This document shows, piece by piece, positions 1 to 7,263 of a stretch of DNA of 15,321 nucleotides; position 1 is the first letter of the stretch; each line of letters starts with the position of its first letter. The stretch is taken from assembly GCA_002431845.1 (NCBI GenBank), contig DJEH01000069.1, forward strand, positions 1-15,321. Reading direction: 5' to 3'. Source of the stretch: Prevotellaceae bacterium UBA5903. Its GTDB lineage: Bacteria; Bacteroidota; Bacteroidia; Bacteroidales; Bacteroidaceae. Below the pieces are notes generated by a model. That model worked only from the letters and a program-made list of their open reading frames with translations, had not been told where the DNA came from and did no database searches. The position numbers and the translations under genes are program-made.

Positions 1-49
1 CTCTTTAGAGAATGAAAATCTCTCGTCCTAACCGATAGACGAAGGGACC
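1..49 (-). tRNA. tRNA-Glu (UUC), 3' part missing
   Basis: Read leftward from 49, the sequence starts GGTCCCT (5' acceptor strand), followed by a D-arm containing TCGGTTAGG. It then has a perfect 5-bp anticodon stem (AGAGA at 23-19 pairing with TCTCT at 11-7). The 7-nt loop is TTTTCAT, with anticodon TTC at 16-14, so it reads glutamate GAA/GAG codons. The variable region, T-arm, acceptor 3' strand and CCA lie beyond the window edge. The 5' half is intact, so this is a complete gene cut by the window rather than a pseudogene. It is divergent from recO. Confidence 0.93.
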
Positions 50-114
50 AGCCTTCATAAAACTAATGTTTTATTGTTTTGCTCATGAGTTAGTTTGTTT
101 CTCATTTGCGAGTG

Positions 115-145
115 CAAAGGTAGTGCATATTTCTTTACCAACAAA
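115..145 (-). promoter_or_regulatory. Bacteroidetes-type promoter for the tRNA-Glu gene
   Basis: On the minus strand there is a -33 TTTG at 145-142, a 19-bp spacer, and a -7 box TACCTTTG at 122-115 that matches TAnnTTTG exactly. Transcription would start near 111, giving a leader of roughly 60 nt before the mature tRNA 5' end at 49. Both elements and the spacing fit the primary sigma factor consensus of this phylum. The start site is inferred. Confidence 0.7.
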
Positions 146-237
146 GCTTTTCTTATATTTTTTTCAAAAAAAGTTCATTTTTTCTTATTTCGGCATGTAA
201 AATGGTGTTTTTATAGGCTTTTTTGCGGGTTTAGTCC

Positions 238-245
238 TACATTTG
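238..245 (+). promoter_or_regulatory. Probable -7 promoter element of recO
   Basis: TACATTTG matches the Bacteroidetes TAnnTTTG box exactly. No convincing TTTG is seen at the expected -33 distance (around 215-218), so this is a half-supported promoter. A start of transcription near 249 would exclude the ATG at 247 from the mRNA and leave about 25 nt of leader before the ATG at 274. This agrees with the protein alignment for the recO start. Confidence 0.45.
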
Positions 246-273
246 CATGCATAAAAGAAATGTAATCATCTTT

Positions 274-999
274 ATGAAATCTCGCGCCATTGTATTACAC
301 ACATTGAAATATAACGACGAACAGTTAATAACCGACCTTTTAACAGAAGAGATGGGGTGCATTAGCATGATCGTGCGCATTAGTCGCAGCAAACGTGCTG
401 CTGTTCGTCATACATTGTTCCAACCTTTAGCTATATTAGACATTGAATGGGAGCATCGTCCTAAGGCCAACCTTCAACGCCCCAAGGCTGTTCAAGTTGG
501 TATTCCTTTTGTTTCAATCCACAGCAACGTTTACAAGATGAGCATAGCCATGTTTGTGGCAGAAATGCTTCATTGTGCTATTCACGACGAACCCGATTGG
601 CGTACCATCTATAATTACGTAGTGCGTTCTGTTCAATGGCTCGACATGTGCGAAAGGGGATACAACAACTTTCATTTAGTGTTTATGTTGCGACTCACAC
701 ACTTTTTGGGGTTTATGCCTAGCACCGAAGAAGCTCTGCCTACCGACTTTTTCGATCTTCGTTCATCGTGCTTTGTTCACTCACAGCCGCCCCACCCCGA
801 TTTTCTTGAACCTAAATATGCTGCATTGGTCCCTAAACTTTTGAGGATGCGTTACGACACTATGCGCTTTTTTAAATTCTCTGGAGCCGAACGCACAAAG
901 CTACTTGAGCACATCAACACCTATTACAGGCTGCATATACCCAATTTTCCAGAACTGAAATCGCTAAGCGTACTAAAGCAACTATTTAGCACGCTCTAA
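274..999 (+). CDS. recO: DNA repair protein RecO
   Basis: RecO helps RecR load RecA onto SSB-coated single-stranded DNA in the RecFOR recombination-repair pathway, and anneals complementary strands. The 241-residue product opens with MKSRAIVLHTLKYNDEQLI, the usual start of the N-terminal OB fold, where a short beta strand precedes an LxTxxYxE/D-type stretch. The rest, from about residue 85, is the mainly helical C-terminal domain. The paired cysteines of zinc-binding RecO proteins are not evident. An in-frame ATG at 247 would add nine residues that RecO proteins lack, and it lies at or before the likely transcription start, so the ATG at 274 is preferred. The gene stands alone, is divergent from the tRNA-Glu gene, and ends just before a strong hairpin. 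Identification rests on N-terminal similarity and overall length. Confidence 0.9.
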   Translation: MKSRAIVLHTLKYNDEQLITDLLTEEMGCISMIVRISRSKRAAVRHTLFQPLAILDIEWEHRPKANLQRPKAVQVGIPFVSIHSNVYKMSIAMFVAEMLHCAIHDEPDWRTIYNYVVRSVQWLDMCERGYNNFHLVFMLRLTHFLGFMPSTEEALPTDFFDLRSSCFVHSQPPHPDFLEPKYAALVPKLLRMRYDTMRFFKFSGAERTKLLEHINTYYRLHIPNFPELKSLSVLKQLFSTL

Positions 1000-1026
1000 C
1001 GCTATTGTTCGCCATATCAAAGCGTA

Positions 1027-1078
1027 AAAGCGAACACCCCTCTCCAAGCATATTGCTTAGAAGAGGGGTGTTCGCTTT
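1027..1078. terminator. Bidirectional terminator between recO and the DUF5686 gene
   Basis: A perfect 17-bp inverted repeat (left arm 1027-1043, right arm 1062-1078) encloses a smaller hairpin with arms AAGCA (1046-1050) and TGCTT (1054-1058). The stem is GC-rich in the middle and starts with AAAGCG, so it ends with CGCTTT in both directions. In the minus direction it continues into TTTTACGCTTTG, giving a short U-rich tail. It lies exactly between two convergent genes, so it probably ends both transcripts. Confidence 0.85.
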
Positions 1079-1102
1079 CGGAGTTAAAAGGAGATGCAAG
1101 CC

Positions 1103-3697
1103 TCAGAACGTTAGGCGGAACATACCACGTATGCCCCACTTTTGCGTACCAGCTCTAAGGTAGTTTAGGCGGCGTACATATTCAATATGGAATATCTTAA
1201 ATATATTGTGTATACCCACCATCACCTCTACATAAGGCACCTTTTTGTCCATTACGCGCGATTGATAAGCAAAACCGTCTTCCTTCCAGTTACCGGGAAA
1301 GTACAGCAAGCGCGAGTCGTTTGCATTACGTTCAAGGAAAGGGTTATTCTTGCTCGTAAGTGTGCCCCAAAGTACATTGCAACCAATGTATTCGCGCCAC
1401 TTCAACTTTTTTATCAGTGGAATGCGGTTGAGTATTTTACCATTCAAGTCCCACGAATACATAAGCGACACATAGCGATCGTTTAAGAACTCCATATTGT
1501 CGATAAGATTAAAAGTATTATCCTCCATGATATACGACAAGTTTGCTGCAGGCATGATAAGCATTGGGAAAGGCACTTTGTTCCATTGCACACCCCCCTT
1601 CAGCGTAAAGTCCATCTTGCCCCATGATGCTAACCAAAAGCGCTTATAGATGCTGGCCTCAGTTAAGTTGTAATTATAGTCAGCTCTGCCAAAGTTATAG
1701 AGTCCCGTTGTATGATTAATTGAGAATATTGGCGCATCGTTGTTCGAGGCTATACGGCGCTGTTTGGTGTTCACCCAAGTCACACCTGGCTGATAGCGCA
1801 AGCCCATGCTCAAGTCGTAAGTACGGATGTATGGGCAATAAAGGCTGGCATCTTGGCTTATGCCTTCAGCTCGCAGGGGCTGATAGAACAAACTGCCCGT
1901 AGGCGAGTCTTTTTGCGTGCGCACTTGCACATTAAAGCGCAATCCGTTAGCCCACTCGCGATCCCACAACAGTTTGTAGGTTTCATAATACATCATATGG
2001 TCTACCGTGGTCCACTTAAACGAGGTAAACACGTTGTCTTTATCCGTAGGCAAAAACTTGTCTGAGGCAGACATCACATCGCGTGTATAGTTAAATGTCA
2101 AGTTGTTCACAGGGAACTCGCGTGGCAAGTATGCCTTTTTATTAAACGAATAAGTCACCTCGCCCATACCTTTCCACTTCTCGTCTTTAAAGCCATAAGC
2201 TATGTAGCCCTTCAAGAACAGGTGTTTATTGAAGTTGGCTGTAGTTTGTGCTGAAGCGCGCAGTCGCAAGCCATCAACAAAGTTGTGGGTTATCATGGTA
2301 TTAACCGGACCTATATCCACCTTTGATGGCTTTTCTGGATTAACCGACGTTTCTACAAAGTTTTCGATAAATGCCTTTGCCACCCATAGCACAGGTTTAA
2401 AACCTTTAACCTGTTCCAGTTTGTGGATAAGTTGGTCCATTGATCCCTCGCTTTTAGTAAGCGAATCGGCACGATGTTCATCCCAAAATTGCTTATCCTG
2501 CATCTGTGCATTAGCCGTAGTGAGAGTTTCGCCTTTAAACTTAAACGTCTTTTCGGCAATTGGGGCAAACGAGAAGTTGCTATATTGTGTAGCCCTTTTC
2601 ACCTGGAACTTGTGTAAAAAACTTGCCAACTTTAGTTGCACCAACATATCGTCCGACGTAAGCACTTGTTCGCCCGTAGACAATTGGCTGAACGACTGAA
2701 TAATGCGCATGTTTTGCACAAAATTCACGTCCGACCGAACTGGTATACCCATATCCACCTTGCACACACGGTAAGTACTATCTGCCATGATATACAAGCT
2801 ACCAGAGAAGCCAAAGTCTTGCGGATTGTTAGGAGTAAAGTCCACTTGTATGCACTTATCATGCCCATTCACCATCAAGGTATCTACAATAAAATAGCGG
2901 TAAAAACTAATAGCCGTTCTCGACGATATTGGGCTTGTAAAGGGGTATTGCAGCAGTCGCACCTCATCTTTATAGATGTCTACATCCGTAAAGCAGTCCT
3001 TTAGCATGGTGTTCACAATGTCGCCCGTATTAAGCAATTCGTTAATGCCGTTAGACCGTTGCCCAAGGATAATGTTCTTTTCTGCCTTGGGCTCTTTGCG
3101 ATAAATCATGCGCGTCACGGTTTCGTCTACAGATATAGGCAAGATGAGCTTGCCTGTTTCGTTGCACACCTCCACATGATCTTTCAAGAAGGGAAACTTC
3201 TTGAATTTTCCTTCTTCAAAAATCTTATCTGTCACCTCGTTAAAGGCAAAGGTTATTTTAGAGTATTTATCAATGCTATAAAAGTCGTGAACGTGCAAGT
3301 CGCTGTTCTTTTTTGCTGCAATCACCTTGCGCATAAGCTCAACGGCAGGGTTATTCTTACGCGAATACTTTGTTTTCTTACCTGTAACCTCAGCCGTTCC
3401 GAGCGACTTTTCCATAGGTTCTATTTTAAAGACAAGAGAGTCGCCTGCACTCTTCAGATTGATAGTTTTGGTTTCGTATCCTATCACTGAGAAGCGCAGT
3501 TTTCCGGCTTTGAAAGGCAATGTAAAATGCCCGTCAAAATCGGTTTGTGTACCACCGCCATTGGTATAGTTTACATTTACAAAGGGGAGTTTTTCGCCCG
3601 TCTTTGAGTCGAGCACCACGCCCGATACCATTTGCTGCGCATACACCATGCTCACACTTGTTATAAAGAGTGTCAGTAAGAAGAGTATTCGTTTCAT
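1103..3697 (-). CDS. DUF5686 outer-membrane protein with carboxypeptidase-regulatory-like domain
   Basis: The predicted outer-membrane beta-barrel has 864 residues and its molecular function is unknown. A signal peptide (MKRILFLLTLFITSVSMVYA) ends near residue 20. Residues about 24-105 form a carboxypeptidase D regulatory-like fold: VSGVVLDSKTGEKLPFVNV, then TDFDGHFTLPF and FSVIGYETKTI, the pattern also found at the N-terminus of SusC-type receptors. The remainder matches the DUF5686 family, with many alternating aromatic and polar strands. It ends in FRLTF, and a terminal phenylalanine is typical for barrel-assembly recognition. The open frame reaches back to an ATG at 3728-3730, but those 11 residues would precede the signal peptide, so the ATG at 3697 is chosen. 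It is transcribed alone, with terminators on both sides. No clear TAnnTTTG box was found between it and the upstream hairpin at 3783-3819. Confidence 0.85.
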   Translation of the reverse strand: MKRILFLLTLFITSVSMVYAQQMVSGVVLDSKTGEKLPFVNVNYTNGGGTQTDFDGHFTLPFKAGKLRFSVIGYETKTINLKSAGDSLVFKIEPMEKSLGTAEVTGKKTKYSRKNNPAVELMRKVIAAKKNSDLHVHDFYSIDKYSKITFAFNEVTDKIFEEGKFKKFPFLKDHVEVCNETGKLILPISVDETVTRMIYRKEPKAEKNIILGQRSNGINELLNTGDIVNTMLKDCFTDVDIYKDEVRLLQYPFTSPISSRTAISFYRYFIVDTLMVNGHDKCIQVDFTPNNPQDFGFSGSLYIMADSTYRVCKVDMGIPVRSDVNFVQNMRIIQSFSQLSTGEQVLTSDDMLVQLKLASFLHKFQVKRATQYSNFSFAPIAEKTFKFKGETLTTANAQMQDKQFWDEHRADSLTKSEGSMDQLIHKLEQVKGFKPVLWVAKAFIENFVETSVNPEKPSKVDIGPVNTMITHNFVDGLRLRASAQTTANFNKHLFLKGYIAYGFKDEKWKGMGEVTYSFNKKAYLPREFPVNNLTFNYTRDVMSASDKFLPTDKDNVFTSFKWTTVDHMMYYETYKLLWDREWANGLRFNVQVRTQKDSPTGSLFYQPLRAEGISQDASLYCPYIRTYDLSMGLRYQPGVTWVNTKQRRIASNNDAPIFSINHTTGLYNFGRADYNYNLTEASIYKRFWLASWGKMDFTLKGGVQWNKVPFPMLIMPAANLSYIMEDNTFNLIDNMEFLNDRYVSLMYSWDLNGKILNRIPLIKKLKWREYIGCNVLWGTLTSKNNPFLERNANDSRLLYFPGNWKEDGFAYQSRVMDKKVPYVEVMVGIHNIFKIFHIEYVRRLNYLRAGTQKWGIRGMFRLTF

Positions 3698-3782
3698 ATT
3701 AGTAAAAAAATGAGGCCTAACCCCATACATTTGTTTATGCTGAGGAGCAAGGTCTCGTAGTTATCTTTCACAGAGTAAATAT

Positions 3783-3819
3783 AAGCAAATGCAGTATTCA
3801 ATGCATACTACATTTGCTT
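3783..3819 (-). terminator. Hairpin terminator after the inositol-phosphate synthase gene
   Basis: Arms 3783-3796 and 3806-3819 pair over 14 bp with a single non-Watson-Crick position. That position is a G-U pair in minus-strand RNA and a C-A mismatch in plus-strand RNA, so the hairpin is better formed in the direction of the upstream synthase gene. The minus-strand transcript then runs into TTATATTTACT. Apart from this hairpin, nothing else is recognised in the gap 3698-3878. Confidence 0.6.
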
Positions 3820-3878
3820 TTGTAGAGTTGTATAATTAGTAAGAGCCAAGCCCTTATGATTATTGTATAGCTCGTTGA

Positions 3879-5171
3879 TTAATCAATTTCTTCGTCTGGC
3901 TCATAGCCACCCATTTCGCGGATAGCATTCTTTAGTACCACGTATTGTTGGAACAGGTGATTAATGGGCACTTCGCCTTGAGTATAGTCGTGCATAGGAC
4001 TTTTTAAGAAGAAACTTAAGAAGCGCTGCGTGCCATAACGACCTTTTCGTGCAGCAAGGTCAGACAGCAACACGAGGTCGAGCAAGAGCGGAGCTGCAAG
4101 AATAGAGTCACGACAAAGGAAGTTGATTTTGATTTGCATGGGATAACCCATCCAACCAAAGATATCGATATTATCCCACCCTTCCTTATTATCGTTGCGT
4201 GGTGGATAGTAGTTAATACGCACCTTGTGGTAATAGTCGGTGTAGAGGTCGGGTTGCTCATCTGCCACGAGTATGCTCTCAAGAGTTGAGAGTTTAGACA
4301 CCTCTTTGGTGTGGAAATTAGCAGGTTCGTCAAGTACAAGTCCGTCGCGATTGCCAAGAATGTTGGTCGAGAACCAACCGCTCAGTCCCAAGCAACGAGT
4401 GCGAAGTATAGGAGCAAAACCCGACTTAACCAAAGTTTGTCCGGTTTTAAAGTCTTTGCCTGCAATAGGCATTTTTGTTTTCTCTGCAAGTTCCCACATA
4501 GCAGGTATGTCTACCGTGGTGTTTGGAGCACCCATAATGAATGGTGCACCCTCCGACAAAGCTGCATAAGCATAGCACATTGAGGGGGCTATATGCTTGC
4601 GATCGTCGGCTTTCATAGCAGCTTCGAGCTGTGCAAGCGAGCCATGAATTTGCTCATCAACTGGCACATATATCTCGGTAGAAGCTGCCCAAATCACAAC
4701 GATGCGATCGCACTTGTTGGTTTCTTTAAAATCACGGATATCCTTACGCAATGCCTCAACCATGTCCCAGCGTGTGGCGCAGTTCTTCACATTATTGCCG
4801 TCAAGGCGCTTTGCATAGTCGTGGTCGAAAGCGGCAGATATAGGCGTGATAGCTTTGAGTTCATCGCGCACGGGTTCAATGTCGCGGTCGCGAAGCACCT
4901 CTGCATTCAACGCACTCTCGTAAGCATTGGCAGGATATACATCCCATGCACCAAACACAATGTCGTTGAGATCGGTTAGTGGCACAATCTCGCCATAGTG
5001 TAGATACTTCTTGTCTTTTCCGCGGCCAACTCTTATCTTGTCGTACTGAGTCATTGAGCCAATTGGCTTAGCAAGTCCCTTGCGAGCCATCAGCACGCCA
5101 GTCATAAACGTGGTGGTAACAGCACCTAAACCGACGCACATCACGCCAAGTTTTCCTTTTGCAGATTCCAT
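3879..5171 (-). CDS. ino1: Inositol-3-phosphate synthase (myo-inositol-1-phosphate synthase)
   Basis: The enzyme converts glucose 6-phosphate to 1D-myo-inositol 3-phosphate in the cytosol with bound NAD, the first step of de novo inositol synthesis. The 430-residue product begins with a Rossmann nucleotide loop (VMCVGLGAVTTTFMTGV, residues about 10-26). Family landmarks follow: IVVIWAASTE, APFIMGAPNTTVDIP, a lysine-rich catalytic region at GKDFKTGQT, then GWFSTNILGNRDG. In this phylum the product feeds inositol lipids such as phosphatidylinositol and inositol sphingolipids. The lipid-linking genes that accompany it in Bacteroides thetaiotaomicron are not beside it here; its neighbours are ybeY and the DUF5686 gene. 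The ATG at 5171 directly precedes the Rossmann motif at the usual distance. It is closed downstream by its own hairpin and separated from ybeY by 362 bp, so it is probably monocistronic. Confidence 0.93.
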   Translation of the reverse strand: MESAKGKLGVMCVGLGAVTTTFMTGVLMARKGLAKPIGSMTQYDKIRVGRGKDKKYLHYGEIVPLTDLNDIVFGAWDVYPANAYESALNAEVLRDRDIEPVRDELKAITPISAAFDHDYAKRLDGNNVKNCATRWDMVEALRKDIRDFKETNKCDRIVVIWAASTEIYVPVDEQIHGSLAQLEAAMKADDRKHIAPSMCYAYAALSEGAPFIMGAPNTTVDIPAMWELAEKTKMPIAGKDFKTGQTLVKSGFAPILRTRCLGLSGWFSTNILGNRDGLVLDEPANFHTKEVSKLSTLESILVADEQPDLYTDYYHKVRINYYPPRNDNKEGWDNIDIFGWMGYPMQIKINFLCRDSILAAPLLLDLVLLSDLAARKGRYGTQRFLSFFLKSPMHDYTQGEVPINHLFQQYVVLKNAIREMGGYEPDEEID

Positions 5172-5533
5172 AATTTATTGTGTAATAAAGGTTATTGTAG
5201 TTTTGCGTTGTATTGAAATAGAGCAACACCTATTTCTCTGCAACGCATGTTATATATTGTATATATGGAAAGAATAGTGAATAAGTCCAATGGTAACTAT
5301 GGATTGTTGCATTGTTGCACAATGACTCTTTTTTCACCTTAAAACTGCAAAGTAAGAAAAAGTTTTTTTAATGTAACGTATTGCATTACAAGAATTAACA
5401 TACACCTATGCTTTATAGAACATTTTTCAGGAAAAGAATGCCATATTCGTTCTCAGCAAAACACTTGAGCATAAAGGGTAGCGGAATGTTTGTAAATAAC
5501 CATGCGCCCTTCATGCACAAGTGCTTGTATGCT
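5172..5533. other. Intergenic region between ybeY and the inositol-phosphate synthase gene
   Basis: These 362 bp hold no convincing gene on either strand. They should contain the minus-strand promoter of the synthase gene, but no full TTTG-19-TAnnTTTG pair is visible. The nearest matches are TTACTTTG at 5355-5348 and TACCATTG at 5295-5288, each with one mismatch and neither with a proper -33 partner. The segment is AT-rich near 5240-5275 and has a short tandem repeat ATTGTTGC ATTGTTGC at 5303-5318. No clear terminator for ybeY is seen. Confidence 0.5.
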
Positions 5534-5962
5534 TTACTGCGCTCTCATCTCCTGAAGCAAAGCAAGAGCTTTATCCTCGGCAGCCTCCATAATCTCGCGT
5601 TCGCCAGGCCCCTTATCGTTTATGCCTACAAGATGGAGTATGCCGTGAATAATTACTCGATGCAACTCGTCTTCATAGGTTTTGCCAAAGAGTTCAGCAT
5701 TCGACTTTACCGTGTCGAGACTGATAAAAAGGTCGCCGCTTAAAAGGTCGCCTTCGCAATAGTCAAAGGTGATGATGTCGGTATAATAATCGTGTTTTAG
5801 GTACTGACGATTTACCTTCAATATTTCCTCGTCATCGCAAAATACGTATGCCACTTCGCCTACACGCTTGCCATAGGTGGCAGCCACAGCCTTTACCCAA
5901 GCCGTAGTTTCGCGATGCGATATGTGGGGCATGCTCACATTTATTGTGTTGTAACTTATCAT
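5534..5962 (-). CDS. ybeY: Endoribonuclease YbeY, rRNA maturation factor
   Basis: YbeY is a single-domain zinc-dependent RNase that takes part in 16S rRNA 3'-end maturation and ribosome quality control in the cytosol. The product is 142 residues, close to the short end of the family. The central DYYTDIITFDY (about residues 58-68) matches the family's TDVLSFP-type region, and GDLFISLDTV the GDIxIS stretch. The metal site is HGILHLVGIND, with H106 and H110. The third position, histidine in E. coli (GYDH), is aspartate D116 here, followed by KGPGERE. The same substitution is, to my knowledge, common in Bacteroidetes YbeY, so the protein is likely active. It starts 32 bp after the ruvB stop codon on the same strand and is probably co-transcribed with ruvB. 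Confidence 0.93.
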   Translation of the reverse strand: MISYNTINVSMPHISHRETTAWVKAVAATYGKRVGEVAYVFCDDEEILKVNRQYLKHDYYTDIITFDYCEGDLLSGDLFISLDTVKSNAELFGKTYEDELHRVIIHGILHLVGINDKGPGEREIMEAAEDKALALLQEMRAQ

Positions 5963-5982
5963 TGCTATATATATAATGTGTG

Positions 5983-5999
5983 TGTAGTATTCTACTACA
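5983..5999. repeat. Small perfect inverted repeat at the ruvB stop codon
   Basis: TGTAGTA (5983-5989) and TACTACA (5993-5999) form a 7-bp stem with a 3-nt loop covering the ruvB stop codon, just ahead of ybeY. No U-tract follows, and the stem is short and AT-rich. A modest attenuator or mRNA-processing role is possible but unproven. Confidence 0.35.
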
Positions 6000-7044
6000 A
6001 TGAGTCGAACAGTGTGGGTTCTGCCGTATTGCTTCCAGCCACACTGCGACCCAAGTGCTTGTATGCCATTTCGGTCACTTCGCGCCCGCGCGGTGTGCGT
6101 CGTATAAATCCTTCTTTAATAAGAAAGGGTTCGTAAACCTCTTCTACGGTGCCGGCATCTTCGCCTACTGCCGTAGCTATAGTAGTTATGCCCACAGGGC
6201 CACCCTTAAACTTATCGATAATGGTGAGTAGTATTTTATTGTCTATTTCGTCAAGTCCATACTTGTCAATGTTTAAGGCCTCGAGCGCATACGAGGCTAT
6301 ATCGGTGTCGATGCGGCCTGTGCCTTTAACTTGTGCAAAATCGCGCACACGGCGCAACAAAGCATTGGCTATACGCGGTGTGCCACGCGAGCGGCTTGCT
6401 ATCTCGGCTGCAGCCTCAGCGTCGATAGGCACACGCAATATGCTTGCCGAACGTTCAATGATGCGCTGCAAAGTACTGGCATCATAATATTCGAGGTGAA
6501 GGTTTATGCCAAAACGGGCACGCAGCGGCGCAGTGAGCAATCCGCTACGAGTGGTGGCACCCACAAGCGTAAAGGGGTTAAGGTCTATTTGTATGCTTCG
6601 TGCCGCTGGCCCCTTGTCTATCATAATGTCTATACGATAGTCCTCCATTGCCGAATAGAGATACTCTTCAACCACAGGCGAAAGGCGGTGTATTTCGTCA
6701 ATAAATAGCACATCGTTGGGCTCAAGACTCGTTAGCAAGCCTGCCAAATCGCCTGGTTTGTCGAGCACAGGCCCCGAGGTAAGCTTAAAACCTACCCCCA
6801 GCTCGTTGGCTATGATGTTAGACAAAGTGGTCTTTCCCAAGCCCGGTGGCCCGTGCAAGAGGGTATGGTCGAGAGGCTCGCCACGATATTTAGCAGCCTC
6901 TACAAACACGCGTAGATTGTCTACCACTTTGCTCTGCCCGCTAAAGTCGTCAAATTGTAGCGGACGCAAAGCGTTCTCAAAATCGCGTTCCGAGGGCGAA
7001 GGTGCCGATTGTTCGGCTCGTATGTCAAAAGTGTCGTTGTTCAT
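5995..7044 (-). CDS. ruvB: Holliday junction branch migration ATPase RuvB
   Basis: RuvB is the hexameric AAA+ motor that, with RuvA, drives branch migration of Holliday junctions before RuvC cleavage. The 349-residue product has the full RuvB layout. After a short variable N-terminus comes ERDFENALRP, then Walker A GPPGLGKT (65-72), Walker B LFIDEIHR (113-120), sensor I GATTR (162-166), the APLRARFG arginine-finger region (about 172-179) and sensor II GTPRIANALLRR (221-232). A C-terminal winged-helix DNA-binding domain includes GGPVGITTIA and EPFLIKEGFIRRTPRGR. The frame is open to an ATG at 7146, but those 34 extra residues have no counterpart in RuvB, and a promoter box lies at 7057-7050, so the ATG at 7044 is chosen. 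It probably forms an operon with ybeY. Confidence 0.96.
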   Translation of the reverse strand: MNNDTFDIRAEQSAPSPSERDFENALRPLQFDDFSGQSKVVDNLRVFVEAAKYRGEPLDHTLLHGPPGLGKTTLSNIIANELGVGFKLTSGPVLDKPGDLAGLLTSLEPNDVLFIDEIHRLSPVVEEYLYSAMEDYRIDIMIDKGPAARSIQIDLNPFTLVGATTRSGLLTAPLRARFGINLHLEYYDASTLQRIIERSASILRVPIDAEAAAEIASRSRGTPRIANALLRRVRDFAQVKGTGRIDTDIASYALEALNIDKYGLDEIDNKILLTIIDKFKGGPVGITTIATAVGEDAGTVEEVYEPFLIKEGFIRRTPRGREVTEMAYKHLGRSVAGSNTAEPTLFDSL

Positions 7045-7049
7045 GCTTG

Positions 7050-7080
7050 CAAATTTACTACTTTCGTTTGGAACACCACA
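7050..7080 (-). promoter_or_regulatory. Probable promoter of ruvB-ybeY
   Basis: On the minus strand, TAAATTTG at 7057-7050 matches the TAnnTTTG -7 box exactly. A TGTG (one mismatch to TTTG) sits at 7080-7077 with a 19-bp spacer. The predicted start of transcription is near 7046, only about two bases before the ATG at 7044, so the mRNA would be almost leaderless. Confidence 0.5.
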
Positions 7081-7231
7081 CCACGCGGCTTTGCTATTTA
7101 GGATGGCTGCCCATTTTCGGCTTTTGGTGGTTGCACATTCTGCCAAACAACGTGTTTAATACTTGACAACAACTCAATTCGTATAATTCTATTGCTACAT
7201 TTTGCATCGTTCTGCCACAACATGCGTTTTA

Positions 7232-7263
7232 TGTTGGCGTATCACGGGCGTGATACGCCAACA
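7232..7263. repeat. Near-perfect 32-bp palindrome upstream of ruvB
   Basis: The arms TGTTGGCGTATCACG (7232-7246) and CGTGATACGCCAACA (7249-7263) are exact inverted copies separated by two bases. As RNA this gives a 14-bp uninterrupted stem with a 4-nt loop. Neither strand has a U-tract after it, so it does not look like a classic intrinsic terminator. It could be a DNA-binding site, a cruciform-prone element or an RNA structure. No second copy is seen in the window. Confidence 0.85.

Noticed and set aside
2229..2699. A 156-codon plus-strand open frame inside the DUF5686 gene.
   Set aside because: It is antisense to a well-supported gene, has a cysteine- and serine-rich composition with no recognisable domain, and has no promoter. 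It is a shadow of the coding strand.
3726..3733. TACATTTG on the plus strand, a perfect -7 box.
   Set aside because: No TTTG at the -33 distance and no plus-strand gene downstream; it faces the 3' end of the inositol-phosphate synthase gene, so chance is likelier.
5408..5743. A 111-codon plus-strand open frame partly in the ybeY downstream gap.
   Set aside because: About two thirds of it is antisense to ybeY. The part in the gap has no promoter, and the product resembles no family I recognise.
5534..5962. YbeY as a degenerate or inactive copy because the third zinc histidine is aspartate.
   Set aside because: The gene is intact and the rest of the motif is conserved. The aspartate is, to my knowledge, usual in this phylum and can still bind metal.
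6716..7159. A 147-codon plus-strand open frame antisense to ruvB.
   Set aside because: It mirrors conserved RuvB codons, including the Walker A region, and its product has no recognisable features.
7163..7187. TTGACA followed by TATAAT on the plus strand, resembling a sigma-70 promoter.
   Set aside because: The spacer is only 13 bp, this phylum uses a different consensus, and no plus-strand gene follows.
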